Below the pieces are notes generated by a model that saw only the letters and a program-made list of their open reading frames with translations, was not told the DNA's origin and searched no databases. Positions 42,272 through 52,940 of a DNA stretch of 64,000 nt are shown in pieces (position 1 is the first letter of the stretch; each line of letters starts with the position of its first letter). The position numbers were made by a program, and so were the translations under genes. The stretch spans positions 2,453,001 to 2,517,000 of the forward strand of contig WPIO01000048.1 in assembly GCA_009760855.2 (NCBI GenBank), read 5' to 3'. Origin of the DNA: Cristatella mucedo. Its lineage: Eukaryota > Bryozoa > Phylactolaemata > Cristatellidae.

Positions 42272-44672
42272 TGAGGCAGTTGGCGTCGGAGGAGAGTCTT
42301 ATGCATAAGGCCAAGTCCAGCTTCCATAAAAACATTGTTGAATCACAGATGCACAATCCAAAAATGCTGATGCCGACAACCAATCATCACCTCAACCGCT
42401 CCCACTTTAGCTGCTTACCAAATAATCCGTGCGATAATCTAGCTCAGTGGTTCTCAACCTTCCTAATGCCACGACCCTTGAATACAGTTCCTCATGATGT
42501 GGCCACCGCAACCATAAGATTATTTTTGTTGTTACTTCATAACTCTGATTTTTCTACCATGAGTCGTAATTTGAACCTTACGGCCCAGCTTATCAAATAG
42601 CAAGGATGCAAACAGCCCTGAATTAAGATCATTTGTTCGTCATAATTATCATAAGGAACCTACGACCATCGGAAATGCGTGTTTTCCGATGGTCTTAAGC
42701 GACCCCTATGAAAGGATCGTTCGACCCCTAAAGGGGTCGCAACCAACAGGTCTAACCGATGACATAGCAGATCGCTTCTCTAGCTTTTTTGTCGAGTACA
42801 TAAATAAGATCAGGGAGTCCATCCCTAAGATGAGAGCATCCCCTGGAATGGTTTCCCTCAATTCCAAGGAGCACCTCAATGTCTACATTCAAGCAGGTCT
42901 CTAGTGACCTCGCCCTGAAGTTCATATTCCACTCAAAGAAGACAACTAATTCTTTAGACCCTAATCCCCCTGTCTTGCCTATACGATGCATTGATCTGCA
43001 GCTGCCTTGCGTAACTAACATCATAAAAATGTCATTACACTCAGGTCACGTACCAGCACCTGTCATAAAGGCTGTAGTCAGGCCGCTACTCAAGAAAGCA
43101 ACACTGGATCAAGAGAACTTGTGAAAACTTCGCCTAGTCTAAATTCTACCGTTAATATAAAAGGCAATAGAGCGAGTATTAACAGACTAGCTGAACTGAT
43201 ATATTGGAACTTCAAACCTTGCTAATTGTTCAGGTCCAGTTTTAAAGCTAATCACTCCACAAAGTTAGCATTGCTTCGGGTGTACAACGACATACTTATG
43301 AATGCAGATATTGGTAGAGTATCTGTTTTTTTTTGCTCGATCTCTCGGCAGCTTTTGATACTATTGATCATAAAGTCCTTCTTAAGCGCGTCTCATCTCA
43401 TACGGGCATCACTGGCACTGCTCTGCAATGGTTTAGGTCTAATCTCAGTGGGAAACCAGAATATTGATGTGAATGGTGAAAGATCATCCAAGGAACCCAT
43501 GAAATATGCGATACCTCTGGACTACATGCTTGGTTTAGTTTTTTCACGATTTACACTCTCTCTCTTGCCGATGTGATTGCCAAGCACAATCTAGGCTTTC
43601 ACTTTGACGCCAATGACACTCAGCTTTACTTTTACTTTGATTCTCCCAGCCCACAAGAACGTCGAATTCCCGTAACTCCATTGTTGCTTGTATTGATGAC
43701 ATTCGCACATGGATGACCACAAAGTTTCTTAAATTGAATGAGGATAAAACCAACTTACTAGCTATCGGAAAATCGAGTACAATTCCGTTTTTCTAAAGAC
43801 TAACGCTCAAAATCGGCTCTGTCAGCATATCTCTTGCTGAATATATGCGAAATGTATATGTCATATTCCAAAGTGACCTTTCAGTAGATGGCCATTTCAG
43901 CTCCACAGTCAAGTCTGCTTAGTTTCAGTTACATACCATGGCTACAATTCGGGCTTGCTTAGATAGGGATATTAAACCTGCATTGTACCATGCATTTGTG
44001 ACCTCCCGTCTTGACTTCTGTAACTCACTGCTTGCTGGTCTACCGGCCTGTGCAATCGAGTGCTTACATAGCTGGTGCAAAGTCTGCAGCTAGACTTGTA
44101 TGTCACGAGCGTCACAGTTGCCACATCACACCACTTCTCGCCGACCTGGACTTGCTCCCAGTCAAGAATCGCATCGACTTCAAGGCTTTGTCGCTCACTT
44201 TTAGGTCCCTTCATTCTTCTTGCTCCAGCCTACCTACCTATCAGATCTACTCCCCCTGCAGGCTAAGCATCGCACCACCTGCTTTTCGGAATCTAACTGT
44301 TTACTTATACCTCGTATAAACCTCAAAATCCTTTGGAGACCGTGCATTTAGTTCGCATGCCCCAAAGCCTGGAACTAACTCCCGACTTGTGTAACGAAAT
44401 CTCCTGATTTGACAACATTTGAAAGAAATTAAAAACGCATCTATTTATTACAACTTTTAGCAGGTCCCCGTGATTCATCCTTTATGTGCTTATGCATGCT
44501 GACACTGTGCATGCTGCCACTAACCAAGTTGTTCTTGATGTTTATTGAGCATGCTACCACTAACAATTCGAATCATGCTTCCTTTGCAGTAATTGCAAAG
44601 CACCTAGAAGGAGATTGAGTTCTCTGAGGGTGTTGTGTCAAATATATTATTATTCTTATTATTATTATTGAG
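42272..44672 (+). mobile_element. LINE A, 2.4-kb decayed copy hosting a SPIN-like element
   Basis: Begins HKAKSSFHKNIVESQMHNPK (linker after the endonuclease). After the hAT insertion come ADRFSSFFVEYINKIRESIP, LALKFIFHSKKTTNSLDPNP, FKANHSTKLALLRVYNDILM, and ccaatgacactcagctttac (YADDTQL box mutated to ANDTQL). It ends agattgagttctctgagggt and attattcttattattattat. Numerous shifts and stops. Confidence 0.88.
42445..42761 (+). mobile_element. SPIN-like non-autonomous hAT element, nested in LINE A
   Basis: The 5' end cagtggttctcaaccttcct + aatgccacgaccc and the 3' end ccgatggtcttaagcgaccc + ctatgaaaggatcgttcgac + ccctaaaggggtcgcaacc match, from memory, the termini of SPIN-type hAT MITEs. The last bases (aacaggtctaaccgatg) are a worn version of the terminal inverted repeat. 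It splits LINE A between ...gataatctagct and acatagcagatcgcttctct; the duplicated target (atctagct / acatagca) fits an 8-bp hAT target-site duplication with mutations. No ORF. Confidence 0.8.
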
Positions 44673-44848
44673 TCGTTCCTGAGCATACTACTCTGAAATC
44701 TAGAAGACAGAGATGCTCCACAAGATCACATCAATGAGCATCGCGCTTTACATGGAGCACTTGTGAGCACAAACTCACAGATCACAGGTGGCTTTGGTAA
44801 ACTGCTGCGAGCCAGTATGCAGCGCCACGATGCAGAGCTTGTGCCTAC

Positions 44849-45160
44849 CATTTGGACTAGGCAGTGCATCCTTATGAGTGTCAAGACCACTGTCGTTATC
44901 GTCTGGCTGCTCTATGCCTTCGGATCCAAATACCGGCGACGGTTCTAGCTTCAATGTTGTCGCTGGTGCAAGCTTGACGAGTTCAGCTGCACAGTGTCCC
45001 GTTTGATTCAGATTGAGAAGGCTAGCTGTGCCCGGCCTGTTTAGTCGTGCCGGAAAGAAAAACAGTGGAACAGCGAGTATGAGTTCGACGACTGTGCATA
45101 GCACGAAACTCAGCCACCAGGCACCGACCCAGCGATCGCTACTGGGTTTCACGGCTACAT
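44849..45160 (-). CDS. SLCO/OATP transporter, exon 3 (family signature, TM6, central loop)
   Basis: 312-bp exon. It begins DVAVKPSSDRWVGAWWLSF, which contains the OATP superfamily signature (D-x-RW-[IV]-GAWW-x-[GS]-[FL]) at the start of TM6. The helix WWLSFVLCTVVELILAVPLF follows, then FFPARL, equivalent to the family's FP-[KR] at the cytoplasmic end. The rest is a poorly conserved, polar intracellular loop rich in Pro, Asp and Ser, as expected between TM6 and TM7. Acceptor acgtttttag|AT; donor AAATG|gtaggc. Phase 1 at both ends, so the join to exon 4 reads SPND-LFPTLWKF. The open frame continues past the donor for about 25 codons, which are not family-like. This exon is the strongest single proof of the family. 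Confidence 0.92.
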
Positions 45161-45733
45161 CTAAAAACGTAAAGAAAAGATTACCTCTGGCTACGAGATC
45201 AGCATATATTACACAGCCATACAATTTTACGACAGATGAGGAACCTGGGTCGAGCTTAAACCAATTTTTGACTACGGTGTGATAGCGCTATGATAAAACT
45301 ATGTGAACATTCATGGCAAGCTGCTAGCTGTTTTCGCACTACTGTCTCTGCACGAAACATTAACCATCGAGAGGTAGTATTCTCGGTTAATTATTTTCAG
45401 AGCGCAGAGCAAGCGAAGGCCGCTTGCCATTGGAATGACAGCAAACAAATTTTCCTAGGGCAGAGAACGAGCCAGCACCTCCTATTTCTATCATGATACC
45501 GTGCTGATTGTGCTATTGATGCTCAATATATTTGAAATAAATTCTCCCCAATATGCTCTCACATAGACTGAAGTATGACTGCTGAGGATTGTCACAATTA
45601 ACTGGCAAAGCTTTCTAGCAAGACCCGGGTTTAAGGTGTAACCTCGATGGGACGGATCCTGGCAAAAAAGCATTGAATCGACGACAGACATCTAAATAAG
45701 GGCTGATAATGGTTGTTTAACACGTTCACCCTT

Positions 45734-45885
45734 AGCTATCTGATAGCTGGCCAGCAGCTGTAATGCTTATGTGGTCATCAGGTCAGCTGTTGAGCTTACG
45801 CGGCCAGCAGGTCAGCTGCTAAGCTTTAGTGGTCAGCATATCAGCTTCTAAGCTTGTGCAGTAAGCAGGTTATCTTTAGCATAAA
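45734..45885. repeat. ~29-bp tandem repeat, about four units
   Basis: Units like ggtcatcaggtcagctgttg + agcttacgc, ggccagcaggtcagctgcta + agctttagt, ggtcagcatatcagcttcta + agcttgtgc. In intron 2, about 110 bp past the exon 2 donor. Confidence 0.85.
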
Positions 45886-45994
45886 TAAATCGTAGCAGTG
45901 GTCCTTGACTACAATGTCGGTATATGGACAGGCAAACATGCCTGCTCGAAGCAAAGCATGCAATAAATCAATGCTCCTTACCAATTTCACTTAC

Positions 45995-46081
45995 CGTGAA
46001 GGCTTGTGTGTATGCTTAGCGTTCCAGCTGCTAGTCCAAAACCGACGGTATAGCCGAAATAACCAACCGTATAGAAGATAC
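45995..46081 (-). CDS. SLCO/OATP transporter, exon 2 (TM5)
   Basis: This 87-bp exon encodes the fifth membrane segment of the transporter: IFYTVGYFGYTVGFGLAAG followed by TLSIHTSLH. It matches the OATP pattern of a small-residue helix (G-x3-P/G-x2-G-F) after the DDN motif. The acceptor is cgttcttag|GT and the donor CACG|gtaagt, a strong consensus. It enters in phase 1 and leaves in phase 1, compatible with both neighbours. The preceding intron 1 is about 8.7 kb and full of LINE, SINE and hAT remnants. A 29-bp tandem repeat lies just beyond the donor in intron 2. Too short to stand out as an ORF; found by translation and splice logic. Confidence 0.85.
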
Positions 46082-46129
46082 CTAAGAACGAAGCGAAAAA
46101 ATACACTGCAATGCTTGCAGTAAATTATA

Positions 46130-46817
46130 TGCCACATGCGTCCTTGCGACAGAATTATTGAATGGTAGCTTCAAAGGATGAAGGAAACGCGATCTTTAAG
46201 GAAGGACGCACGTTTGACCTTTATAAAGCTTATCTGTTGGTCGTTTGACCGTAGCACATAAGAAACTACGTACCAATTGGCATCTAAACGCTCACTGCTT
46301 GGGGCTTGGTCAGCCATGCCAGTGGCAGTGGCATTGGATTATTCGGCAGATAATAACCATATGTTAGGTGCGATCGTGCTTGCCTATTATCGTTTCGTTA
46401 TTGTCGTTAATTTGCATTTCTAGACGTGATTGCTGTTGCATGGTACATGCATTATTTATTAACAGAAGAAAAACGCTACCGAGTGTTCAATGGGGTCGCT
46501 ACCTGAAGCCCCTCTCATTTCGGATTCCCAGAGAACCACCCGGGCCGATCTTCCTCATGCCCAGCTAAGAATCCCTACAACCTGATGGTAGTCAGGGCTA
46601 TCCTAACCCAGGCGTTTCATCTTAAAACTTGTTGTTTACATCCTCGCTTAATGTGCAACAGACCCATCATAATATGGGATGTAATTACTGAGAATGAATT
46701 GGGCCTGTTCGCCTAGACCGAGACCTAACTAAAATCGTGAACTGCCTGATTATTATGGGCGCAATTCCAACATGCTTTTTCTTTCATAAACCGATAGCAA
46801 TCAAAACCGGCAGCAGA
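46130..46817. other. Unassigned intronic sequence
   Basis: No coding or repeat match recognised. Confidence 0.3.
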
Positions 46818-46913
46818 GTCGCATCATTACGCGCCCATCCTTCAACTGTAAGCCTTTCACAGTCACCTGGAAGCAGTCTTTTGAATTTCACGTTGTTAGT
46901 TAATCCGGCAACA
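46818..46913 (-). repeat. Duplicated ~95-bp segment of the hAT remnant (copy 1)
   Basis: gcatcattacgcgcccatcc, aagcctttcacagtcacctg and gaagcagtcttttgaatttc recur almost unchanged at 47350-47444, next to the transposase C-terminus. This suggests a second truncated copy or a local duplication. Confidence 0.8.
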
Positions 46914-47159
46914 AGCTGCCAATGATGGCAGTAGTCTATTTTGTACCCGCCCCCCAGATACCAAGCAAAGGCCTAGTGAAACCTTCCTTCGACAGGGGAC
47001 AAAGCGACAAATGGTACCCCCTCACCTTGGCAAAAATTGCTGCAAAAAAGCTCCATTACAAAAGAAATGGAAAAACACGCTAGCTGGCGTATCAAGTTGA
47101 GCAAGTTTTGTTAACTGTATTAAAGATTCAATGTAGCTATCACCGCTTTAAGTTCAGAG

Positions 47160-48490
47160 AATTTTCCTGATCTTGGACGTAGCAAAGTGGTCTATTGCAA
47201 TTTTAAAGTAAATATTTTCCAGGGTTTCTTTCTCTCTACTTAACAAGGCCAAGTCGAAAAGTCGACCTGACCCCATTTATGCTCTCAGATAAGACATGAT
47301 GACCTTCAGCTTGCTAAAAGAACGTTCACAACTAGCAGCTGATACAGCTTCGCATCATTACGCGCCCATCCTTCAATTTTAAGCCTTTCACAGTCGCCTG
47401 GAAGCAGTCTTTTGAATTTCATGTTGTTAGTTTCCAGGCAACTTGCTAACTACAACACACATTTCTTCCATAACCGACAATGAAAGACGTGAGCTCTTGT
47501 GGTGTCTTTATTGCCAATTCAGGACGCTTTACAAGAACAATTTTACGGTCACATATAATTCATTATACAACTCTGTTCTATCCATGTCTGAACAATAGAA
47601 GTCTCCCAGATTGAGACATTGGTGGCTAAGTTTGGTCCGGTCAATTGTCTTCAAAACCTACTCAACCTCCAACAAGAAACCAAAGTCGGCATCGAGATCT
47701 GCGAGCCGGGAAGGCATAGTTGTATTTTCCTGTCGGAGATAGTCTTTGCTGTCCTTCGTGATTCTTGAAATCTCCTATGCTGTAAGACCAACTTCTCGAG
47801 AGTTCTTCCGGCATCCGTGACCTTTAGCGGATTCTAAATTCAACTGCAACTCTCCGCAGTTCAGATCTCCTTTGGCACCTAGTAGTGATTCTTGGCACTG
47901 GTCTTCTCGAAGTCTTGACTACTTAATCTCAAGAGAATAGAAGTCACAAGTGGCGCCATTAAAAAAAGTTCCATCTTCTGACCTTGCAGTCTTTTCTGAA
48001 CGTGGTCAATCTTCCTTAAGATACTGTACCAAAATGGCAGCAGAGCCAAAAAGGTAAATTTCAGAATACAATGTAAGAGACTTTCAGCTTTACTTCTTGT
48101 TTCAAGTGTTCCTCTTGAGTCCTCAGACAGTTGCTCAAAAATACTTACAATGCTGTTCAGTCAATCATCGATTGCTTTCACAGCTTCCACTCTTTCACTC
48201 CACCTTGTCGTAGAGTCACGTTTGACAGTTATGGCTAAGACTTTCTTCCGTTCTTTCCATTTCAGAGTTGATCTTTTCAAGAACAATTATGGGCTACTTA
48301 GTATTCCAAAAAAATAATGATAATAAAATCTTGACTTGTAGCATGGTCTCTGCTAGGTTGAACATGCGGTTATCACAGTTTAAAAAGTGCCTTCTAATTT
48401 ATAGGTAGAATGTGTTTTGGACGCCCAAAAAGTGGCCACACATGACTGCTGCGTTGTCGTAGCACAGCCAGTTAAGTAAGCCTAGATTTG
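47160..48490 (-). pseudogene. Decayed hAT transposase, ZMYM1/DUF4371 type
   Basis: Minus-strand translation, 5' to 3': YDNAAVMCGHFLGVQNTFYL (the DNA-A-x-M-x-G motif of the RNase-H-like fold), NCDNRMFNLAETMLQ, KRDSTTRWSERVEAVKAIDD (the 'TRWS-R' motif), SIVSIFEQLSEDSRGTLETR, DRTELYNELYV, and the C-terminal dimerisation region SAASCERSFSKLKVIMSYLR followed by FDLALLSREKETLENIYFKI and FATSKIRK. Order and motifs match hAT transposases related to ZMYM1 and 'DUF4371' proteins. Stops and frameshifts interrupt it throughout, and an in-frame stop follows MSYLRA. Its termini are not visible. Intron 1 of the transporter, same strand. Confidence 0.85.
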
Positions 48491-48692
48491 TGGTCTAATA
48501 GCACTTAGGTGCTCAGCAACGGCACGCTGGCTCACGCTTGTCGCGACATAGCAGGCTCGCCTTTGTCACGATGCAGATCGTTTGTGGTGTGGTCTTCTAG
48601 CACTGCTGTTTTTTTATAGATCTTTGAGTTTATTATGGATTGATGACAGTGGTTTTATGAGGTTGTTGTGCTTGAGGGTGAGTTACGGCTGG

Positions 48693-48873
48693 CATAAAAA
48701 AAATCCTAGCTGCTTAAACAGCCTCTTTTTGTACAGCGACAGAAGAGCCTTTACGGCTATCACCACCGCTTGCAATGGCAATAAAGGATCGCCCACCACA
48801 GGAATCGAACCCACGACCTCGGGACCGAGATCGTGAAAGCAACCGCCTTACCTAGTGTGCCATTACGGCTCAA
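48693..48873 (-). repeat. SINE-2, good full-length copy
   Basis: Reads on the minus strand: gagccgtaatggcacactag (A box), ccgaggtcgtgggttcgatt (B box), cctttattgccattgcaagc, gtacaaaaagaggctgttta. About 180 bp. Useful as a reference copy for the family. Confidence 0.9.
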
Positions 48874-49324
48874 AGGGGAGTGGGAACGCGGGTCTAGGAG
48901 AAGACAGTCGTGAGCCGTCGTGATTCGAGCACAAATACAGTTTTTCTTGGACATTCGGTAGACAGTCACTTCTTTCCGTCAGGGGATCAACTAGAAGCTA
49001 TTTCGGCAGTTAGAGATGTCTTGCGAAGCATTCGAAAACTTCGACAGATTCCGAGACTTCGTTGGATGGCTGCTGACTTTTGAGATGGAGATCGAGCAAA
49101 GTCGCTACGAACCGAGTGAGTGACACGTGCTTTTGTTCCTGACAATGCAAGGCGGAGCCTTAACGTTTGCTTCGAGTCTGGCCGGCCGGTAGAGCGCGGC
49201 TGCTTCGCGCTGATGTACTAAAAGCACGTCAGACTGAGGGGACTGACAGCAGCAAAGCGGCAGCAGTGATCGCCGAAAGTATGTCGGATGACGAAGATTT
49301 TCCATACATTGAAATTTGACACTA
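48874..49324. other. Unassigned intronic sequence
   Basis: The minus-strand frame 49105-49305 and plus-strand translation (LEAISAVRDVLRSIRKLR) give no recognised family. Confidence 0.3.
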
Positions 49325-49715
49325 AGCTTTAAAGTTCCAGTCTGGTTTTAGAACTAATTAAGCCACAGTGTCAGCGTTGCTTCGGGTGTATTACGGTCTT
49401 CTTAGGAATGCAGACTTAGTACACTATCGAAATTTGTCTTGCACGATCATTGGCAGCTTATGATACTATCTATCACAAAGTCCTTCTTGAGCACTTCTCA
49501 TCTCGCCGGGCCATCAGAGATACATCACAGCTATGATTGAAGTTCTATCAGCGTAAGCCTTGTCCCAGCGGTTAAGGTGCTCACCTCGACCAAGGTCTGG
49601 GAGAGGTCGTGGGCTCGAGCCCCGTGGCATATGTGCAGTGCCCGAACACAGATTAAATTCTCTTAGGGCCCTATTAAAAGCAATTATATTTATCTCAGTG
49701 GGAGACCCTGGAGCA
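49325..49715 (+). mobile_element. LINE A fragment split by SINE-1
   Basis: ttccagtctggttttagaac, gcttcgggtgtattacggtc and gttctatcag, then after the SINE tcagtgggagaccctggag: the RT region from FQSGF to the YISGRLQ block, decayed. Confidence 0.8.
49549..49691 (+). repeat. SINE-1, second full copy, nested in LINE A
   Basis: cccagcggttaaggtgctca, ggtcgtgggctcgagccccg, then cagattaaattctcttaggg and gccctattaaaagcaattat + attta. Short flanking repeats (tatcag / tatctcag) are compatible with a target-site duplication. Confidence 0.85.
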
Positions 49716-49930
49716 TTCCTCCCCACGCTAGAGAGCAGCATTGGGCAACTCCTAGCGTGGTGTGAACCTTTGTCTGATTTTTCCTTGATAAATTCGGGTA
49801 TTTTGCTGCTCTCTTCGCTGTGACTACTTATGAGCTGTCCTTGGATATGCTACACAAAACAGGACCTCCTTAGCGTAAGTTGCGATGTCGCCATTAGTCG
49901 ATACCTACCGCTTAGCTGGAGTGATGAGGT
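49716..49930. other. Unassigned sequence, later part belongs to a dispersed repeat
   Basis: The last ~50 bases (ccgcttagctggagtgatga + ggtaatcag) resemble 58625-58665, upstream part of the dispersed repeat described at 51139. Confidence 0.4.
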
Positions 49931-51138
49931 AATCAGATAGGGATAATAATAACAATAACTATGCATTTGATAAAGCGCCCTCAGAGAACTCAATCTCTTT
50001 ATAGGCGCTTTACATTTGCTGTAAAGGCAAACGCAATTGAATGGTGAGTAATATCATGCTTGATAAACAGCATGAATAACATGGTTAAGGGTGACGTGCA
50101 CAGGGTAAGCATGCAAGTGTGGTTGGTGGCAGCATGCAAGTGTGGTTGGTAGAAGCATGCACAGTGTTAGCACGCATAAGCACATCAAGGACGTATCACA
50201 GTGACCCACTAAATGCTGTCATAAATAGGTGTTTTTAAGTTCTTTTTAAATGCAGTCAAGTCAGGGGATGTTCTAACGCAAGCCGGGAGTGAGTTCCAGG
50301 CTTTGGGACCATACGAACTAAATTCATGGTCTCCAAAAAAATGTGAGGTTTGTACGAGGTATCGGTATACTGTTGGATTCCGAAAAGCGGGTAGTACGAT
50401 GCTTGGCCTGGTGGGGGAGTAGATCTCGGAAGATAGGGTGGAGCGAAAGAATGAAGTGACCTCAAAGTGAGCGACACAACTTTGAAGTCGATCCGTTGCT
50501 TGACTGGTAGCCAGTGCAGGTCGGCGAGAAGTGGTGTGATGTGGCATCTGCGACGCTCATGACAGATAAGCCTAGCTGCGGGGATTTGCAATGGCTGTAA
50601 TCACCTGATTGCACATGTCGGCAGGTCAGCAAGCAGTGAGTTACAGAAGTTAAGATGGGATTTCACAAATGCATGGACCAACTTAGACGTGGTATCCTTA
50701 TCTAAAAAAGCCAAATTTTAGTAATATAATGTAGCTGAAAGTAGGTAGACTTGACTGTGGAGCTGATGTGGTCGTCTAACGAGAGGTCACTTTGGAACAT
50801 GACACCTAGATTTCGAGCTGATTCAACATGATATACGCTAGCAGAGCAAAGTTTGAGCGTCTGTCTTTCCAATTTCTGAATCACACTGGGTTTGTCCATA
50901 ACTAGTAAGTTAGTTTTATCATCGCTTAGTTTTAGAAAATTTGCTGCCATCCATGTGCGGATGTCATGAATACATGCAGCAAGTGAGTTGAGAGAATTCG
51001 AGGTGCTCGAAGGCTGGGAGAGATCAAAGCAAAGGTACAGCTAAGTGCCATCTGCATAGAAGTGAAAGCCTGGATTGTGCCTGGCAATTACATCAGCAAG
51101 ATGGAGAGTATAAACCGTGAAAAGAATCAGATAGGGAG
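49931..51138 (-). mobile_element. LINE A, 5'-truncated, with perfect 13-bp target-site duplication
   Basis: The element (about 49944-51125) is flanked on both sides by aatcagataggga (49931-49943 and 51126-51138). The tail is ataataataacaataactat, followed by the stem-loop and 3' UTR. Frames 50209-50591 and 50702-50950 encode RLICHERRRCHITPLLADLH and FLKLSDDKTNLLVMDKPSVI. Truncated just 5' of the LPLADVIA region. Confidence 0.92.
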
Positions 51139-51355
51139 ATCTACTCAGGTTAGAAGGGAGCTTTGAGCAGACAAAGCGGTCAGGATTTGTACCGACTAAT
51201 ATGCTGCATAAACCAAAGGGTTAGGCTAGTAGGAAGGTGCAAGAATGCCTTAGGCTATTTTATAGTCTACACTAAGGCGCGAGGCTGGTAAGCAGGCCAA
51301 TGAATGCCATCAGCCCAGAGATTGGCGCGAATCGACAAAATAAATAAACCAAGAA
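51139..51355. repeat. Dispersed repeat of unknown type (copy 1, right part)
   Basis: ctactcaggttagaagggag, gcaagaatgccttaggctat and tggtaagcaggccaatgaat + gccatcagcc match 58668-58889 in order. With the LINE A removed, the left flank (ggtaatcagatagggag) also matches 58653-58672, so this repeat existed before the LINE landed in it. No coding signal; family unknown. Confidence 0.7.
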
Positions 51356-51470
51356 TGTACACCAAGAGTTGTGTCCAAGAGAATAACAGCTAAGCACGGT
51401 TCGGGAGTTCAGATGGAAGAGAATAAAAGGGGGGTGTCTGGTGGAGCTCGGTGCTGCGGCTTCAGTAGCT

Positions 51471-51556
<86 letters not shown>
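51471..51556. repeat. (AG)n microsatellite, about 85 bp
   Basis: Perfect ag dinucleotide run in intron 1. Confidence 0.98.
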
Positions 51557-51557
<1 letters not shown>

Positions 51558-51659
51558 ACGCTTCCAGAGCACGAGTGCTTGGATGTACGGCGACGAACAG
51601 CCAAGTGTAGCTTAGAATGACCAGTTACGTTCCACCAGCCACTCAGTTAGCCGCTCATA

Positions 51660-51945
51660 CCTTGCTGTGCGGCAGCAGTTGGTCTTCAGGGTCGGGACGA
51701 TCACTAGCAATCAAAGATATATGGGAAGGTTATAATATCCGGGCTTAGGAATTTTTTGTAGTTAACTCTAGTGGCTCGTTACTAGAGCAACCTCCTGGAT
51801 CAGACGACCGGATGAGGATGTTTGGTGACTCGGAGCTATCGCATACCACTGGCTGAGTGGATGATCTCTGGCTTTCCACCCTGCACGACCAAGCAATTTT
51901 CACTGCAACTAAATGTTATTTGACTTAGCATTTATGGACGCTTGA
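51660..51945. repeat. Dispersed repeat, diverged copy of 61934-62400
   Basis: gcagcagttggtcttcaggg, ataatatccgggcttaggaa, ggtgactcggagctatcgca and tggctttccaccctgcacga parallel 61945-62370 (gtagcagttggccttcagga and so on). The 61934 copy has about 150 extra bases in the middle. Confidence 0.65.
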
Positions 51946-52249
51946 CAAAAAGAGTTGGCAGTGGCTGTGAGCCGCAGCTGCTTTAGGCATTACTCGCCGG
52001 CCACCACAGCGATGGCACTTCTAGTGCCGGGTGGATAGCCCTGATGCCGGACCTGCAGCGACCTTCGCCGACCGACGACTAGCAGCGTTTAATACCACCG
52101 ATCGTTAAGTCCACCTGAAGTGCCTACCATATGCATCGGCATCACTACGGTTGCACTTCGTTGATTAAAATAGCATGTACGTGGAAGATTTCAGAATCTA
52201 AATTTCAGCAGAAAAAATGCATCCAATAAGCCTTTAATTAAGGTTTTTC

Positions 52250-52735
52250 CCAGAGACCGTTTTGCACCTTTTATCATTTATACTTTCTTCACTGTCTCTT
52301 GTCGATGTATTCGGAGAAGGAACTATATAGGTCTCTATTTCTAGGTACGAAGAAGACATAGACACAGAGAAATATCCGTGGCCAGATCCACGCCTGTCTT
52401 ACAACAAGTCGAACTCTCTGAACTGCCTCGTACCATGCCCTTGCTGATATTCTCACTTGGATGGCAGCAAACGTGCTAAAATTAAAAGATGGTATAACCA
52501 AGTTACTAGGCAGGGACGCATCTAGTGTCATTCAGTAATTTTAAATCTATGCCCTCAAAATGGGCTATGCCAACATATCTCCAGTAGCTCCTGTACGAAA
52601 CCTGGGGCGCGGTCACGTCTGCCTAGTTTCAGTTCGAGCTTGCTTAGGAACTGAATACTATAGGTGTAGCTAGTCCATCCAGTTATAACATCGCGTCTAA
52701 ATTTCCATGACTCACTCTTTACAGGACTTTCAAGT
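52250..52735 (+). mobile_element. LINE A fragment, strongly decayed
   Basis: tcacttggatggcagcaaac, aaagatggtataaccaagtt, caacatatctccagtagctc and ttcagttcgagcttgcttag follow the AANFLKLNDDKT...SISPV...IRACL order of LINE A. Confidence 0.75.
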
Positions 52736-52762
52736 TGTCGGGTCATTTCGCAGTGAATTTGG

Positions 52763-52940
52763 TAAGCCGTAACGGCACACTAGGTAAAATGGTTGCTTTT
52801 CACGGCCCCGGTTCCGAGGTAGTGGGTTCGAACCCTGAGGTGGGCGATCCTTTATTGCCGCTCAAACGGTGGTTATAGCCGTTAAGACTCTTCTGTCGCT
52901 ATACAAAAGAGGCTGTTAAATCAGCTAGTATTTATTTAAT
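52763..52940 (+). repeat. SINE-2, full-length copy with tail
   Basis: gccgtaacggcacactaggt (A box), gaggtagtgggttcgaaccc (B box), gcgatcctttattgccgctc, gctatacaaaagaggctgtt, tail ctagtatttatttaat. Confidence 0.9.

Noticed and set aside
48693-48873. Possible tRNA gene (A-box and B-box motifs)
   Set aside because: The head does not close into a cloverleaf with a proper acceptor stem by eye and it continues into the SINE-2 body. The same holds for the SINE-1 heads at 28636 and 49549.
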